A stretch of 64,000 nucleotides of DNA from the NCBI RefSeq assembly GCF_039596395.1, contig NZ_JBCNJT010000003.1, forward strand, positions 124,001-188,000, read 5' to 3'. The notes under the pieces were generated by a model. The model had not been told where the DNA came from. It saw only the letters and a program-made list of their open reading frames with translations, and made no database searches. Shown here piece by piece: positions 18,886-27,292 of the stretch; positions within the stretch are counted from its first letter, which is position 1, and every line of letters starts with the position of its first letter. The translations under genes and the position numbers were made by a program. The stretch is from Fluviicola sp. Lineage in GTDB: Bacteria; Bacteroidota; Bacteroidia; Flavobacteriales_D; Crocinitomicaceae.

Positions 18886-19100
18886 TTTTTATCTGCGGTA
18901 ATTCCCTGTTCCCTGAGTACGGAGACTTGTTCTCCTCCAACTCCCCAATTGTCGGTATCGATTTCCCGGATTACCACCTGTGTGAGCTGCGGATCTTTAT
19001 TCAAGACAGTTGTAACTACATCCGTCAATTGTTTGATAAGCTGCTGTTTTTGCTCGCGTGTAACGCCTTCGCGCGTTAGTTCTATGTTGATGACTGGCAT
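18882..19100 (-). CDS. 4-oxalocrotonate tautomerase family protein
   Basis: 72 residues beginning MPVINIELTREGVT; after removal of Met the N-terminal Pro is the catalytic general base of the tautomerase superfamily. The length and the helix VTREQKQQLIKQLTDVVTTVL fit the family. The substrate is not predictable. Start 12 bp after the YceI-like gene and a 4-bp overlap with the downstream pseudogene indicate one transcript (yceI-tautomerase-NTF2-like). Confidence 0.87.
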   Translation of the reverse strand: MPVINIELTREGVTREQKQQLIKQLTDVVTTVLNKDPQLTQVVIREIDTDNWGVGGEQVSVLREQGITADKK

Positions 19101-19112
19101 AATTGAAAAAGT

Positions 19113-19640
19113 TTAAGCCTCAGCTGTGAAGGTGAAGTCTAAATCGAAATGGTTGTAAATGAGTGTGTCCCCGAGGTTTGTGAAGAAGTTCCCGGAGCGG
19201 AACCGGATACCGTATTTCGTCCGGTCGATGGTTATTTTCCCGGATGCTGTTACTAAGTTATCTGTTTGATTAACCTGCATGTCGAATTCAACCGGATGCG
19301 TAATTCCTTTGATAGTCAGATCGCCGTTGATGTGATAAGATCCGTTTTCGCGCGGTTCTGCATGTACGATTTCCATACTTGCTTCCGGAAATTGTTCGGA
19401 ACTAAAGAAATCATCCGAAGCCAAATGGCCTGCGAATTGCGCATTTGTGGCCCGATCTGTAATGTCCAGGATTTTGATGGATGTGGTATCAATCACGAAG
19501 TTTCCACCGCTTAGCACGTTTTCGTTGAATTGAATGTGACCGGCTTTGAAGTCGATAGTTCCGTTGTGAGCACCTGTTACTTTTCTGCCTGTCCAGGCTA
19601 CTTTGCTTTTTGCCTTGTTGATCTCAAATTGTGTTTTCAT
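19113..19640 (-). CDS. YceI family protein
   Basis: 175 residues of the YceI lipocalin-like family: SKVAWTGRKVTGAHNGTIDF, GHLASDDFFSSEQFPEASM and GDLTIKGITHPVEFDM are hallmark segments. Family members bind isoprenoid-like lipids in a beta-barrel. There is no signal peptide here, so it is probably cytoplasmic. It heads the operon with the tautomerase, and a GTGA-N6-TCAC palindrome lies about 57-75 bp upstream of its start codon. Confidence 0.88.
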   Translation of the reverse strand: MKTQFEINKAKSKVAWTGRKVTGAHNGTIDFKAGHIQFNENVLSGGNFVIDTTSIKILDITDRATNAQFAGHLASDDFFSSEQFPEASMEIVHAEPRENGSYHINGDLTIKGITHPVEFDMQVNQTDNLVTASGKITIDRTKYGIRFRSGNFFTNLGDTLIYNHFDLDFTFTAEA

Positions 19641-19667
19641 GTTTTTGAATCTTTAATATGAATGACA

Positions 19668-19675
19668 CAAAGTTG
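19668..19675 (-). promoter_or_regulatory. Possible -7 box of the yceI operon
   Basis: The minus strand reads CAACTTTG, one mismatch from TAnnTTTG, about 28 bp upstream of the start codon. It is supported by the regulator-like palindrome immediately upstream. Confidence 0.4.
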
Positions 19676-19696
19676 AGGCGGAAAAAAAGAAGGATT

Positions 19697-19714
19697 ACGT
19701 GATGTAAGTCACAT
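19697..19714. promoter_or_regulatory. Crp/Fnr-type palindromic operator upstream of yceI
   Basis: GTGA-N6-TCAC at 19699-19712, matching the spacing of Crp-family sites. Its centre (about 19705) lies about 35 bp upstream of the middle of the putative -7 box, close to the -41.5 position used in class II activation. The Crp/Fnr regulator gene itself starts 650 bp away at 20371. The link between the two is inference. Confidence 0.55.
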
Positions 19715-19740
19715 AATGAGATTGAGAAACAGAATTAGAA

Positions 19741-19795
19741 TGAACAGAATGAGAATGAGAGACAGAAAGAGAATGAGAGACAGAAAGAGAAGGAG
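19741..19795. repeat. Low-complexity GA-rich tandem repeat
   Basis: Two perfect copies of an 18-bp unit (GAGAATGAGAGACAGAAA) at 19751-19768 and 19769-19786, within a wider AGAATGAG-like purine tract. Similar short tracts lie after the genes at 10264 and 26528. Confidence 0.8.
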
Positions 19796-19807
19796 TATTA
19801 TTTCGAA

Positions 19808-20371
19808 CTATAGACGGCTCAAAGTCTCTCGTGAAACGCCCAGGTAAGCAGCAATCAAATGTTTCGGAACGAGATTGTAGAGTTGCGGATATAGGGCCAG
19901 CAATTCTTCGTAGCGCTGTTTGGCATTGTTGTTCATAAAAGAAAGCAGGCGCTTTTGGGTCGCAACATATCCTTTATTGGTCCGCCATCGAAAGAAATAT
20001 TCCATTTCATGGATTTCGCGGCACAATTTCTCCCGGTTTTCATTCGAAAGTGCCAGAACGGTTGCATCCGTTATACAGTCGACATGGATCCGGGCTTTTT
20101 CACCACTGTACAATGCTTCGAAATCGGAAGCCCACCAATTCGGCATGGAAAATTGCAGGATAAATAGTTTTACCTCGTCGTTGATGTAAAAAGACTTCAG
20201 ACAGCCTTCCACTACAAAGTATTCCCGGTTCACTTTATCGCCGGCAGAAATGAGTGTTTGCCCTTTGGTGAATTGCTGTTCTTCGAAATGGGCGAATACA
20301 TAGTCAAACTGCTCTTCGGAAAGAGTCACTGTTTTCGAAAGGTAGTCCCGGAGCAATTCTTTAGCGTTCAT
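19808..20371 (-). CDS. Crp/Fnr family transcriptional regulator
   Basis: 187 residues: a cyclic-nucleotide-binding-like beta-roll at about 25-115 (EQQFTKGQTLISAGDKVNREYFVVEGCLKSFYI) and a C-terminal winged helix whose recognition helix is in LIAAYLGVSRETLSRL. The arginines and glutamate of a true cAMP pocket are not evident, as in many Bacteroidota members, so the signal is unknown. It is upstream of and co-directional with the yceI operon, which carries a Crp-like palindrome. Confidence 0.85.
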   Translation of the reverse strand: MNAKELLRDYLSKTVTLSEEQFDYVFAHFEEQQFTKGQTLISAGDKVNREYFVVEGCLKSFYINDEVKLFILQFSMPNWWASDFEALYSGEKARIHVDCITDATVLALSNENREKLCREIHEMEYFFRWRTNKGYVATQKRLLSFMNNNAKQRYEELLALYPQLYNLVPKHLIAAYLGVSRETLSRL

Positions 20372-20410
20372 GAAAGCTAAAATAATGAGTTAAGATTAAG
20401 GAAGCTTATT

Positions 20411-21151
20411 CTAAGATCGAATTATTCGTATAAGTGCCAGATCATCACTCGGAGAATGTTTCCATTCGTCACGTATGAAAAGCAATTTGTTAGCCAGAAA
20501 ATTTTCCTGCTCACAGCCCTCGATGTCTTCTAAAAGAAATGTTTTGAATGTTTCTTCATCTTTTTGATTCTTTGAATTTCCAAAGTTTTTGAAGGTGTAA
20601 ATTCCATCGGTACAAATTGCCAGGTTGGAGAATGCATGAACGGAAAGAAACTGCTCTTGATCATCAAACCAACTTTCGAAATTTTTGCTCAAATGGTAAG
20701 CCAAATAATCAGGTCTGTCGTCTTGTTCAAATTCAGTGTAATGTCCATCCACGCAAATTAACCCGTCACCAATAACAACTATTTCAGCATCAAAGGTGTT
20801 TTCGTCAATAATCCCAAGAACAAGGGTTGTTAAAAGTTCAATAGTTTCGAGTCCGAGTTGGTTTTTAACCTGTTTGAGTTCAGTAACCAATTCCCTCAGA
20901 ATTTCTTTCAGGTAAGTTTTCAGATCTTGATCTCTCCCTGTGTCTCTAAAATGCCGGTAATAGTATTTTTTGCTAATTTTTTTCAGGATCTTTCCAACAA
21001 GAATGGATGCAAATACCGAATCTTCTCCCATGGTGCAGCCGTCCATAACAGCAATAAGTTTTTTTCCGGAGTCTAGTTCTGATATAGTTGTAAAATCTTC
21101 GCAATGATTTGAGTGGAAACTGCCAATCTGTAGTGCAGAATAGATATTCAT
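20411..21151 (-). CDS. PP2C-type serine/threonine phosphatase
   Basis: 246 residues with PP2C features: NHCEDFTTI (first metal-binding Asp), LIAVMDGCTMGEDSVFAS, VVIGDGLICVDG, LAICTDGIYTF and the final SDDLALIRI. Cytoplasmic and without extra domains. Known role: metal-dependent dephosphorylation of Ser/Thr. No kinase partner is adjacent, so the substrate is unknown. Divergent from the hydrolase at 21245. Confidence 0.8.
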   Translation of the reverse strand: MNIYSALQIGSFHSNHCEDFTTISELDSGKKLIAVMDGCTMGEDSVFASILVGKILKKISKKYYYRHFRDTGRDQDLKTYLKEILRELVTELKQVKNQLGLETIELLTTLVLGIIDENTFDAEIVVIGDGLICVDGHYTEFEQDDRPDYLAYHLSKNFESWFDDQEQFLSVHAFSNLAICTDGIYTFKNFGNSKNQKDEETFKTFLLEDIEGCEQENFLANKLLFIRDEWKHSPSDDLALIRIIRS

Positions 21152-21244
21152 AGTTCAAAATTAATGTAATTTGAATTAAAAGCTTGAAAAAGAAAGCAAT
21201 TGAACCTGAATACTTATTTTTAACTCATTCAAATTCACTTTCTC

Positions 21245-22078
21245 ATGAACCGATTCCTTTTGCTGGTTGTGCTGATGGCATGTTCTATTGCCGGGTTTTC
21301 CCAAAACGCCATTCCTTATGGTTCCAACAAAGAGGTGGGAAAATACCTGAAGATCAACGGGGTGAATTTGTACTATGAAGTTTACGGAACAGGAGCCCCC
21401 ATTTTACTGATTCATGGAAACAGCACCGGGATCAAAGGCTGGACACCGCAGATTACCCATTTTTCGAAGAAATACCAGGTTATCGCGGTTGATTGCCGTG
21501 GTCGCGGAAACTCCGAATTGGGGACCGATTCACTGACTTATCTGCAGCAGGCAAATGATTTGTCTGTTTTGATCCGGGAATTGAAGTTGAAGGACGTGAC
21601 TGTCATCGGGAAAAGCGACGGTGGAATTATCGGCTTGCTGATGGCAATCCATTACCCGGAAAACCTGAAGCAATTGGTGTCACATTCGGCTAATGCAGAA
21701 CCGGACGGCTTGTATGTCCAATCCGCGAAAGAAATCCACGATAAACGCGTAGAAGCTGAAACCATGCTGGCGAAAGGGGATACGACCAAAAACTGGAAGC
21801 TCGAACAGCAGAAAAACCGTATGATGGAATTCCAGCCGCACATCAGTGCCGAAGACCTGAAGAAAATTGCTATTCCGGTGCTCATTACTTCCGGCGACCG
21901 CGACGTCATCCGGGAAGAGCATACTTTTTGGATCTACATCAACCTGCGCTTTGCCAATCTGAATATTTCTCCCGGAGAAGTGCACCGCATGCCGACCCTT
22001 AACCCGGAATTGTTCAATGCGATCGTGGAAAACTGGATTTCTCAGCCTTTTAAAGGGGATGCAGTGCGGTTTAAATAA
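21245..22078 (+). CDS. Secreted alpha/beta hydrolase
   Basis: 277 residues with a signal peptide (MNRFLLLVVLMACSIAGFSQ). Alpha/beta-hydrolase features: ILLIHGNSTGIKGW (oxyanion region), VIAVDCRGRGNS, VIGKSDGGIIGLL with the nucleophile Ser in GKSDGG, ITSGDRDVI (acid) and GEVHRMP (His). Likely an exported esterase or hydrolase; substrate not predictable. Confidence 0.85.
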   Translation: MNRFLLLVVLMACSIAGFSQNAIPYGSNKEVGKYLKINGVNLYYEVYGTGAPILLIHGNSTGIKGWTPQITHFSKKYQVIAVDCRGRGNSELGTDSLTYLQQANDLSVLIRELKLKDVTVIGKSDGGIIGLLMAIHYPENLKQLVSHSANAEPDGLYVQSAKEIHDKRVEAETMLAKGDTTKNWKLEQQKNRMMEFQPHISAEDLKKIAIPVLITSGDRDVIREEHTFWIYINLRFANLNISPGEVHRMPTLNPELFNAIVENWISQPFKGDAVRFK

Positions 22079-22085
22079 GTTGCTG

Positions 22086-22706
22086 TTACTTCTTCTTCTC
22101 GCAAATAATCAAAAAGAACGGAAAATTCTCCTCGATCTCCCGGATTTCTGCCAAACCGGATGCACCGAATTCTTCCCGGATCGCATCTTCGTCGTAGAAG
22201 AACATGTTTACGCCGCCGAATTGCTGGAAACGGTCTTTCCCGATGGGTGTGCCGGTTCCGTAAGTGGGTGCTTTTTTGGAAATAACGGTGAAAACCATAC
22301 AGCCGTTTTCGGAGAGTTGGTTATAACAGTCTTCAATGAGTTTTCTGCGTTCGTTTTCGTCCAGCAGGTGGATCAATGCATAACAGAAAATCCCCTCATA
22401 AAGTTTTTGGTCGAAAGGCATGTCTGTGACGGAGCCGTGGTAAACCGTCATTTCTTCGCCGTAATGTTTTCGGAGCAATCGGATAGCCGTTTCGGCAATT
22501 TCAATTCCGGTTACTTCCATCCCGTTTTCCCGGAATATTTGCGCATTTCGCCCGTAACCGATTCCGGGGATAAGCACATTCTTAACGGATCGCTCCCGGA
22601 AAAGGTCTTTGGTGACAATAGCAGATTTGGAAGGGTTGATTCCCCACATTTCCTGCTTGTCACGGAAGCTGGATTCCCAGAATTCGGGTTTTTCATTTTC
22701 GCTCAT
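22086..22706 (-). CDS. Class I SAM-dependent methyltransferase
   Basis: 206 residues. A Rossmann-type methyltransferase fold: VLIPGIGYGRNAQIF (motif I), VTGIEIAETAI (motif II), VYHGSVTDMPF and GIFCYALIHLL, with a C-terminal FFLIICEKK strand. The front half is like the thiopurine/tellurite-resistance group. It ends 8 bp from the stop of the converging hydrolase. Confidence 0.82.
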   Translation of the reverse strand: MSENEKPEFWESSFRDKQEMWGINPSKSAIVTKDLFRERSVKNVLIPGIGYGRNAQIFRENGMEVTGIEIAETAIRLLRKHYGEEMTVYHGSVTDMPFDQKLYEGIFCYALIHLLDENERRKLIEDCYNQLSENGCMVFTVISKKAPTYGTGTPIGKDRFQQFGGVNMFFYDEDAIREEFGASGLAEIREIEENFPFFLIICEKKK

Positions 22707-22737
22707 AACTCCTTAGACCCGGTTGCTCTCTGAAAGT

Positions 22738-23256
22738 TTAATCGAAACGAAGGATTGCTTCAATGACTTGCTTCTCCCGCTCAGCTAAGGTTCCGCTCAC
22801 AGTGATCGTATCCAGGTCAAAGGCATCGATCCATTCTTCCAGCAATTCGTTGACTTGCCTGCGCAATTTCGGGAATTCGGATTCCGGGCAACCGATCACA
22901 TCGTGTTTTTCAACCGGAACAAATACCAGCAGGTCAATTTCGTCCATTGTTTCCTTGACTTGCAAGTAGTATTTCCGGGAAGCTTCCGCTCCGCCAATGA
23001 TGTGGATATAGGCAAGCAGATCGAGCGGAGAACGGTCAAATAATACGTCCAGTTCATCGATTTCTACATTTTCCAGGGCACGATCCAGTTGCATGGAAAA
23101 ATCTTCAGTGCTTGGCGTTTCGGAAAATAAATGTCCTTCTTCCAGCAGTTCCCGGTAAGGTTCGGGGATGAAAAGGAATTCCGGCGCTAAGGCATGGATT
23201 TTTTCGGCAAGCGTGGTTTTTCCTACGCGGTGAGCTCCTGTAAATGCAATTTTCAT
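22738..23256 (-). CDS. Small AAA-type P-loop ATPase / kinase
   Basis: 172 residues starting MKIAFTGAHRVGKTTLAEKI: Walker A GAHRVGKTT (7-15). The LDVLFDRSPLDLLAYIHI segment resembles the Asp-Arg catalytic pattern of NadR-type nucleoside kinases and AAA_28 proteins. The reaction is not certain; phosphorylation of a small molecule is the most likely. Lies 31 bp after the methyltransferase start, same strand. Confidence 0.75.
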   Translation of the reverse strand: MKIAFTGAHRVGKTTLAEKIHALAPEFLFIPEPYRELLEEGHLFSETPSTEDFSMQLDRALENVEIDELDVLFDRSPLDLLAYIHIIGGAEASRKYYLQVKETMDEIDLLVFVPVEKHDVIGCPESEFPKLRRQVNELLEEWIDAFDLDTITVSGTLAEREKQVIEAILRFD

Positions 23257-23366
23257 GGGATGAATTTCTGTGAATGTTAATCGTTTTTTCTACTGTTTGA
23301 TCGGGAATTGTAAAATCGTGATATCACGATTTCATAAAAATAGGATATCCCATTTTCCGGTTGTCC

Positions 23367-24959
23367 TTAAATGCTTTTTATCCGTTCTTCTTCCAGATCA
23401 ATCTGGTACAACTGCGTACGGATTATTTCTTCGTTGATCTTCGGGTCTTTATTGAGTTCCGTCAGGTATGCCCGCTGCACTTCCAGCATTTCGATAAAAA
23501 TAGCTTTTGTTTGTTCATTCATCCAGCTGTCATCAGAGGCCTTCGACTTTTCTTCCCAATGGCGCATGAACAGTTCTAATCCCGCATGATCTTTCAGTTC
23601 GGTTTCCTGTTTCTTTTTCAGGAATTCAAATACATGTTGTTTCAATCCGCGTTTCATTTCCCTGCGGGTTGCTTCCTCGGCTTCTTCGTTGATAAAAGAA
23701 TCGAATAAATGCCAGCGGTTGATGAGATAGGGAAGTGTGAGTCCCTGAATAACCAAAGTGAGCAGGATAGCTACGAAAGTAATGAACAGGATAAGGTTCC
23801 GGTGCGGAAAAGGTTCTCCGTTCAGGGTAATGGGAATGGCCAAAGCGGCAGCCAGTGAAACCACTCCGCGCATTCCTGTCCAGCCAAGCATGAGCGGAAG
23901 TAAGAGCCTGTTTCGCATAGAACCCCGCCCGGGAGCCACACTCGGACGAAAGATCATGGTAGAAACCATTGCCGCATAAGAACTGATCATCCGGGAAAGG
24001 ATCAGTACCGCAGTAACCAAAACTCCGTAGCCGATTGCAGTGCCGAATGAAGTTCCTTCTACCTTCAAACCGTCCACAATTTCCGGTAGTTCCAATCCGA
24101 TGATCAGGAAGACGATCCCGTTGAGGATGAAAATAAAGCTTTCCCAAAAACTGAACCCCTGGATCCGGCTGGAACTGTTGAGAAACACCAATTGCCTGGC
24201 CGACATATACAATCCGCCGCTGACAACTGCCAATACGCCCGAACATTCCAGTTGTTCGGCAATCCAGTACATGAAATACGGTTCGATCAGCGTCAGGGCA
24301 ATGTCCGATGAAGCATCCGTAGGTAAGAGTTTGTGTGCCCGGACAAACAGCCACGCTACAATCAGCCCAACTGCGGTTCCTCCGATGATCATCCATAAAA
24401 AGCTCAATGCGGCTTGGTGCCAGATAAATTGCCCGGATCCTATTGCTACGAGTGCGAAACGGAAAATAATCAACGAAGAAGCGTCGTTCAATAAGCTTTC
24501 TCCTTCCAGGATAGCGGAAGTTGATTTGGGAATTTTGACAAATTTGGTAATGGCTCCTGTACTCACTGCATCGGGTGGTGAAACGATTCCGCCCAGCAAA
24601 AATCCCAAAGCGATAGAGAACCCGGGAATGAAATGATTGGTGACAACCGCAACGGACAAGGCCGTGAAAAATACCACCAGGAAAGCAAAACTTCCGATGA
24701 TGCGCCACCATTTCCGCATTTCCTTGAAGGAAACCGACCAGGAAGCCTCAAACAATAGCGGAGGAAGAAAAATGAAAAAGATCAGGTCCGGATCAATCTT
24801 TACGGTCGGCAGTCCGGGAATGAAGCTAATCAGTAACCCACCGATTACCAGTAAAATAGGATATGCGATTTTCAGTTTGTTCGCCCACATGTTCAGCAAT
24901 ACGATCACTGCGACCATGGCCAGCAAAAAAGGTAAAATGGTATGCATTGAATTGTTCAA
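23367..24959 (-). CDS. CPA1-family Na+/H+ antiporter
   Basis: 530 residues with 11-12 predicted membrane segments and a 100-residue charged C-terminal tail. Family features: FFIFLPPLLFEASW, PPDAVSTGAITKFVKIPK, ILEGESLLNDASSLIIFR (the conserved Asn-Asp ion-binding pair) and GWTGMRGVVSLAAALAIP. Known role: exchange of cytoplasmic Na+ for H+ in the inner membrane, in pH and salt balance. A second ATG four codons in (MHTILPF) is an equally good start. Confidence 0.9.
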   Translation of the reverse strand: MNNSMHTILPFLLAMVAVIVLLNMWANKLKIAYPILLVIGGLLISFIPGLPTVKIDPDLIFFIFLPPLLFEASWSVSFKEMRKWWRIIGSFAFLVVFFTALSVAVVTNHFIPGFSIALGFLLGGIVSPPDAVSTGAITKFVKIPKSTSAILEGESLLNDASSLIIFRFALVAIGSGQFIWHQAALSFLWMIIGGTAVGLIVAWLFVRAHKLLPTDASSDIALTLIEPYFMYWIAEQLECSGVLAVVSGGLYMSARQLVFLNSSSRIQGFSFWESFIFILNGIVFLIIGLELPEIVDGLKVEGTSFGTAIGYGVLVTAVLILSRMISSYAAMVSTMIFRPSVAPGRGSMRNRLLLPLMLGWTGMRGVVSLAAALAIPITLNGEPFPHRNLILFITFVAILLTLVIQGLTLPYLINRWHLFDSFINEEAEEATRREMKRGLKQHVFEFLKKKQETELKDHAGLELFMRHWEEKSKASDDSWMNEQTKAIFIEMLEVQRAYLTELNKDPKINEEIIRTQLYQIDLEEERIKSI

Positions 24960-25098
24960 TTATGCGTTGTTCAGTAAGCCAACTGATTTTTCAGGATTGC
25001 TCAATACTAGTAAAAATAGTTGAAAATGGGAAAGTCACGATTCATTTATTCCGGAAAACAAGAGGATGTATGCCTGTATTCTTTTTATTTTTGAGACT

Positions 25099-26115
25099 AT
25101 GCAGGTAAATTTCAAAGATCTTTTCCTCGGAGTGGCTATCGGCGACGCTTACGGTGCCGGACTGGAATTCCAGGATCGCAACTGGATCCGGGAACACGTT
25201 GATTTCACGGAGTTTGTCAACAAACGAATGGATATCCGTTCCGATAAGATCGAACTTTTCACCCGGGATTACAAAGCGTGGGACTACACGGACGATGCAG
25301 AAATGACCATTGCGGTGGCAAAAGCCATGATGTCGGAGCAACCGTTTACGGAGGATTTATTGGTTAATTTCTTTTCCGAAGAATACAATCTTACGTTCCT
25401 GAAAAGAGGATACAAACGAAACGGACACGGTGCCATGCGCTGGTATTTCAGTGGTGAAAAAAGCATTGAAGAAATCAAATCGTTCCAAAAAGACAAGAAA
25501 TACCCGGGAAATGCGCCACCCATGCGCGCCATCCCACTGGCTTTTGCTCCGGAAGACCGGATCGATCTGTATGCAGCAATCAATGCGAATTGTACCCACC
25601 CGCATCCGTTGGCAGTTGCATCAAGTATTTTGGTGGCTCGTGCTGCGCAGGGATTCCTGCTAAAGGACATTCAGCCGGAACAATTGATTGCATATTGTCT
25701 GCAGTTTATAAACGAGCCGGAAACAATAGCGTTACTGAAAAAGGCTGATCAGCTTCCTGGCCCGGAAAACCTGCAGGAAGGGGATTACGAAATTTTGTGT
25801 GGCCCGCAACCCATCCGGGAAGACCAATTTTTGCCGGGAATCTGCGGCTTGCCTTCCAACGCGATGCAAACAGCCGTTTGTGTCCTTTATGTGCTTAAAC
25901 ATGCCAAAACATCTTTCGAAGCACTCAAATATTCCGTCAATATAGGCGGAGATGTGGATTCGCTGGCTTCCATCTGCACGGGAATTCTTGCCGGAAAATA
26001 TGGGATCGGTGATATTCCGGAGTATATGATCCATTCTGTTGAAGGAAAGGAATATGTGCAGGAAGTAGGGGAAGAGTTCGGGGAATTTGTCTGGAATAAA
26101 ACCGGTAATGAATAG
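25099..26115 (+). CDS. ADP-ribosylglycohydrolase family protein
   Basis: 338 residues from MQVNFKDLFLG. Family signatures are complete: GVAIGDAYGAGLEF, DYTDDAEMTIAVA (first Mg2+ site) and NIGGDVDSLASICTGILAGKYG (second Mg2+ site). Known activity: hydrolysis of ADP-ribose-protein or related linkages. The start at 25099 was preferred to an upstream ATG at 25066 because the family begins just before this point. No ADP-ribosyltransferase is adjacent. Confidence 0.87.
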   Translation: MQVNFKDLFLGVAIGDAYGAGLEFQDRNWIREHVDFTEFVNKRMDIRSDKIELFTRDYKAWDYTDDAEMTIAVAKAMMSEQPFTEDLLVNFFSEEYNLTFLKRGYKRNGHGAMRWYFSGEKSIEEIKSFQKDKKYPGNAPPMRAIPLAFAPEDRIDLYAAINANCTHPHPLAVASSILVARAAQGFLLKDIQPEQLIAYCLQFINEPETIALLKKADQLPGPENLQEGDYEILCGPQPIREDQFLPGICGLPSNAMQTAVCVLYVLKHAKTSFEALKYSVNIGGDVDSLASICTGILAGKYGIGDIPEYMIHSVEGKEYVQEVGEEFGEFVWNKTGNE

Positions 26116-26160
26116 AATAAATCTACGGAAATTTTATATTTAGGATCTAAACATTTAACC

Positions 26161-26415
26161 ATGACTCAAGAATCAAATGCAAAACCTGCAGCAGTAGTTA
26201 TGATAGTATTCCTTTTCCTGGCAATAGCCGGTTTTATCGGATGTGTTGCTTTCGGGGTGCAGACGCAGAGTTATTATGTAAGAGAAACGTCAATAGGAGG
26301 ATCCTATGAAGTAATAGCCGACAGTGGTTTGAAAGGCGGTGCAATCGGGTGTGGCATTTTTGGAGCAGCCGCACTTTGGGGGTTCGTGAAAGTATTTCTG
26401 ACACGGGCGAATTAA
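26161..26415 (+). CDS. Small two-pass membrane protein
   Basis: 84 residues with two hydrophobic helices (about 10-33 and 60-80) linked by a polar loop. No family recognised. Preceded by a TATATTTA element around 26133 that is one mismatch from the promoter box. 45 bp after the hydrolase gene, so it might also be co-transcribed with it. Confidence 0.65.
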   Translation: MTQESNAKPAAVVMIVFLFLAIAGFIGCVAFGVQTQSYYVRETSIGGSYEVIADSGLKGGAIGCGIFGAAALWGFVKVFLTRAN

Positions 26416-26527
26416 TTTGGAAAACGAACCTCCAATAAGCCATAACGGTTGTTGGAACATTGTCAACTTCATTCTTTCAGCAGAGTTGATAGTTTTTTGT
26501 TAAGTTCTCACTCTCATTTTCATTCTG

Positions 26528-27292
26528 TCATAAACGCTTCTCCACCAAATACTTCCAATACCGTTTCGGGACATGCTGCACGTGTAATTGGATATTCTTA
26601 CGCCCAACAATATTCGTGCTTTTGAAATAATCCTTCCACAGTTTCTGAAAAAGCATTTCATTCTCACTGAAAGCTTCGCTTGAAAGTCCATTTGGCGAGA
26701 GCAATGCATTCGGAATGAAATCCACCAATTCGGCTCTTTCCAGGTCGTAGTAAATGCCGTAAGCCCTGCGCGAATCGTAAATAAACCATTTTTGGTCGGC
26801 ATAGCGGTCCCGGAAATGTGATAAAATGAGTGGAAGCACATTGAAATCCGGCTCAATGACCGAGAAATAAATGGCGTCTTTGGTGAGCTGGAAACGCACA
26901 AAAGCCTCCATGCGGTGCTTTTCACGGCCAACTGATTTGACTGCTTGCTGCAATTGCAACACATGCAGGTTCCCGAAGTCATTCAATACATGCTGCTGCA
27001 ATTTGAGTCCATACCGGATTACTTCGAGAATGGTTTCCTCAATAGTTTCCAGTTCGCTGAGCCAGGAGATCCACAAAGTGCGTACTCCCGACGGCCCGAA
27101 TAGACCGATCAATTTTTTCCAGACCCGCTTTGCTTTTTCGTCATCCGTTACAACATGGCGTATCTCTGCAAAAAGTGGAGGAACGGCCATTCCTTCTTTA
27201 CGAATGTGGATTTCCGGCCATTTGTATTCATACACTTCAAAAACGGTAGTCAGTAATCCTTCAAAACTACCGTCGTATACCAGCCAGATCAT
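26528..27292 (-). CDS. DUF4130 / TIGR03915-type DNA metabolism protein
   Basis: 254 residues from MIWLVYDGSFEGLLTTVFEVYEY, the characteristic N-terminus of this family, through RTLWISWLSELE and WKDYFKSTNIVGRKN...RYWKYLVEK near the end. The start at 27290-27292 overlaps the stop of the radical SAM gene by 4 bp (ATGA). The family resembles uracil-DNA glycosylases and nearly always sits beside the radical SAM protein encoded here; the pair is thought to act in DNA repair or modification but has not been firmly assigned a reaction. Confidence 0.85.
   Translation of the reverse strand: MIWLVYDGSFEGLLTTVFEVYEYKWPEIHIRKEGMAVPPLFAEIRHVVTDDEKAKRVWKKLIGLFGPSGVRTLWISWLSELETIEETILEVIRYGLKLQQHVLNDFGNLHVLQLQQAVKSVGREKHRMEAFVRFQLTKDAIYFSVIEPDFNVLPLILSHFRDRYADQKWFIYDSRRAYGIYYDLERAELVDFIPNALLSPNGLSSEAFSENEMLFQKLWKDYFKSTNIVGRKNIQLHVQHVPKRYWKYLVEKRL

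Noticed and set aside
23626-24711. Long open frame of 361 codons inside the antiporter gene
   Set aside because: Its translation is rich in Arg, His and Cys with no family features; it is the shifted frame of the conserved antiporter.
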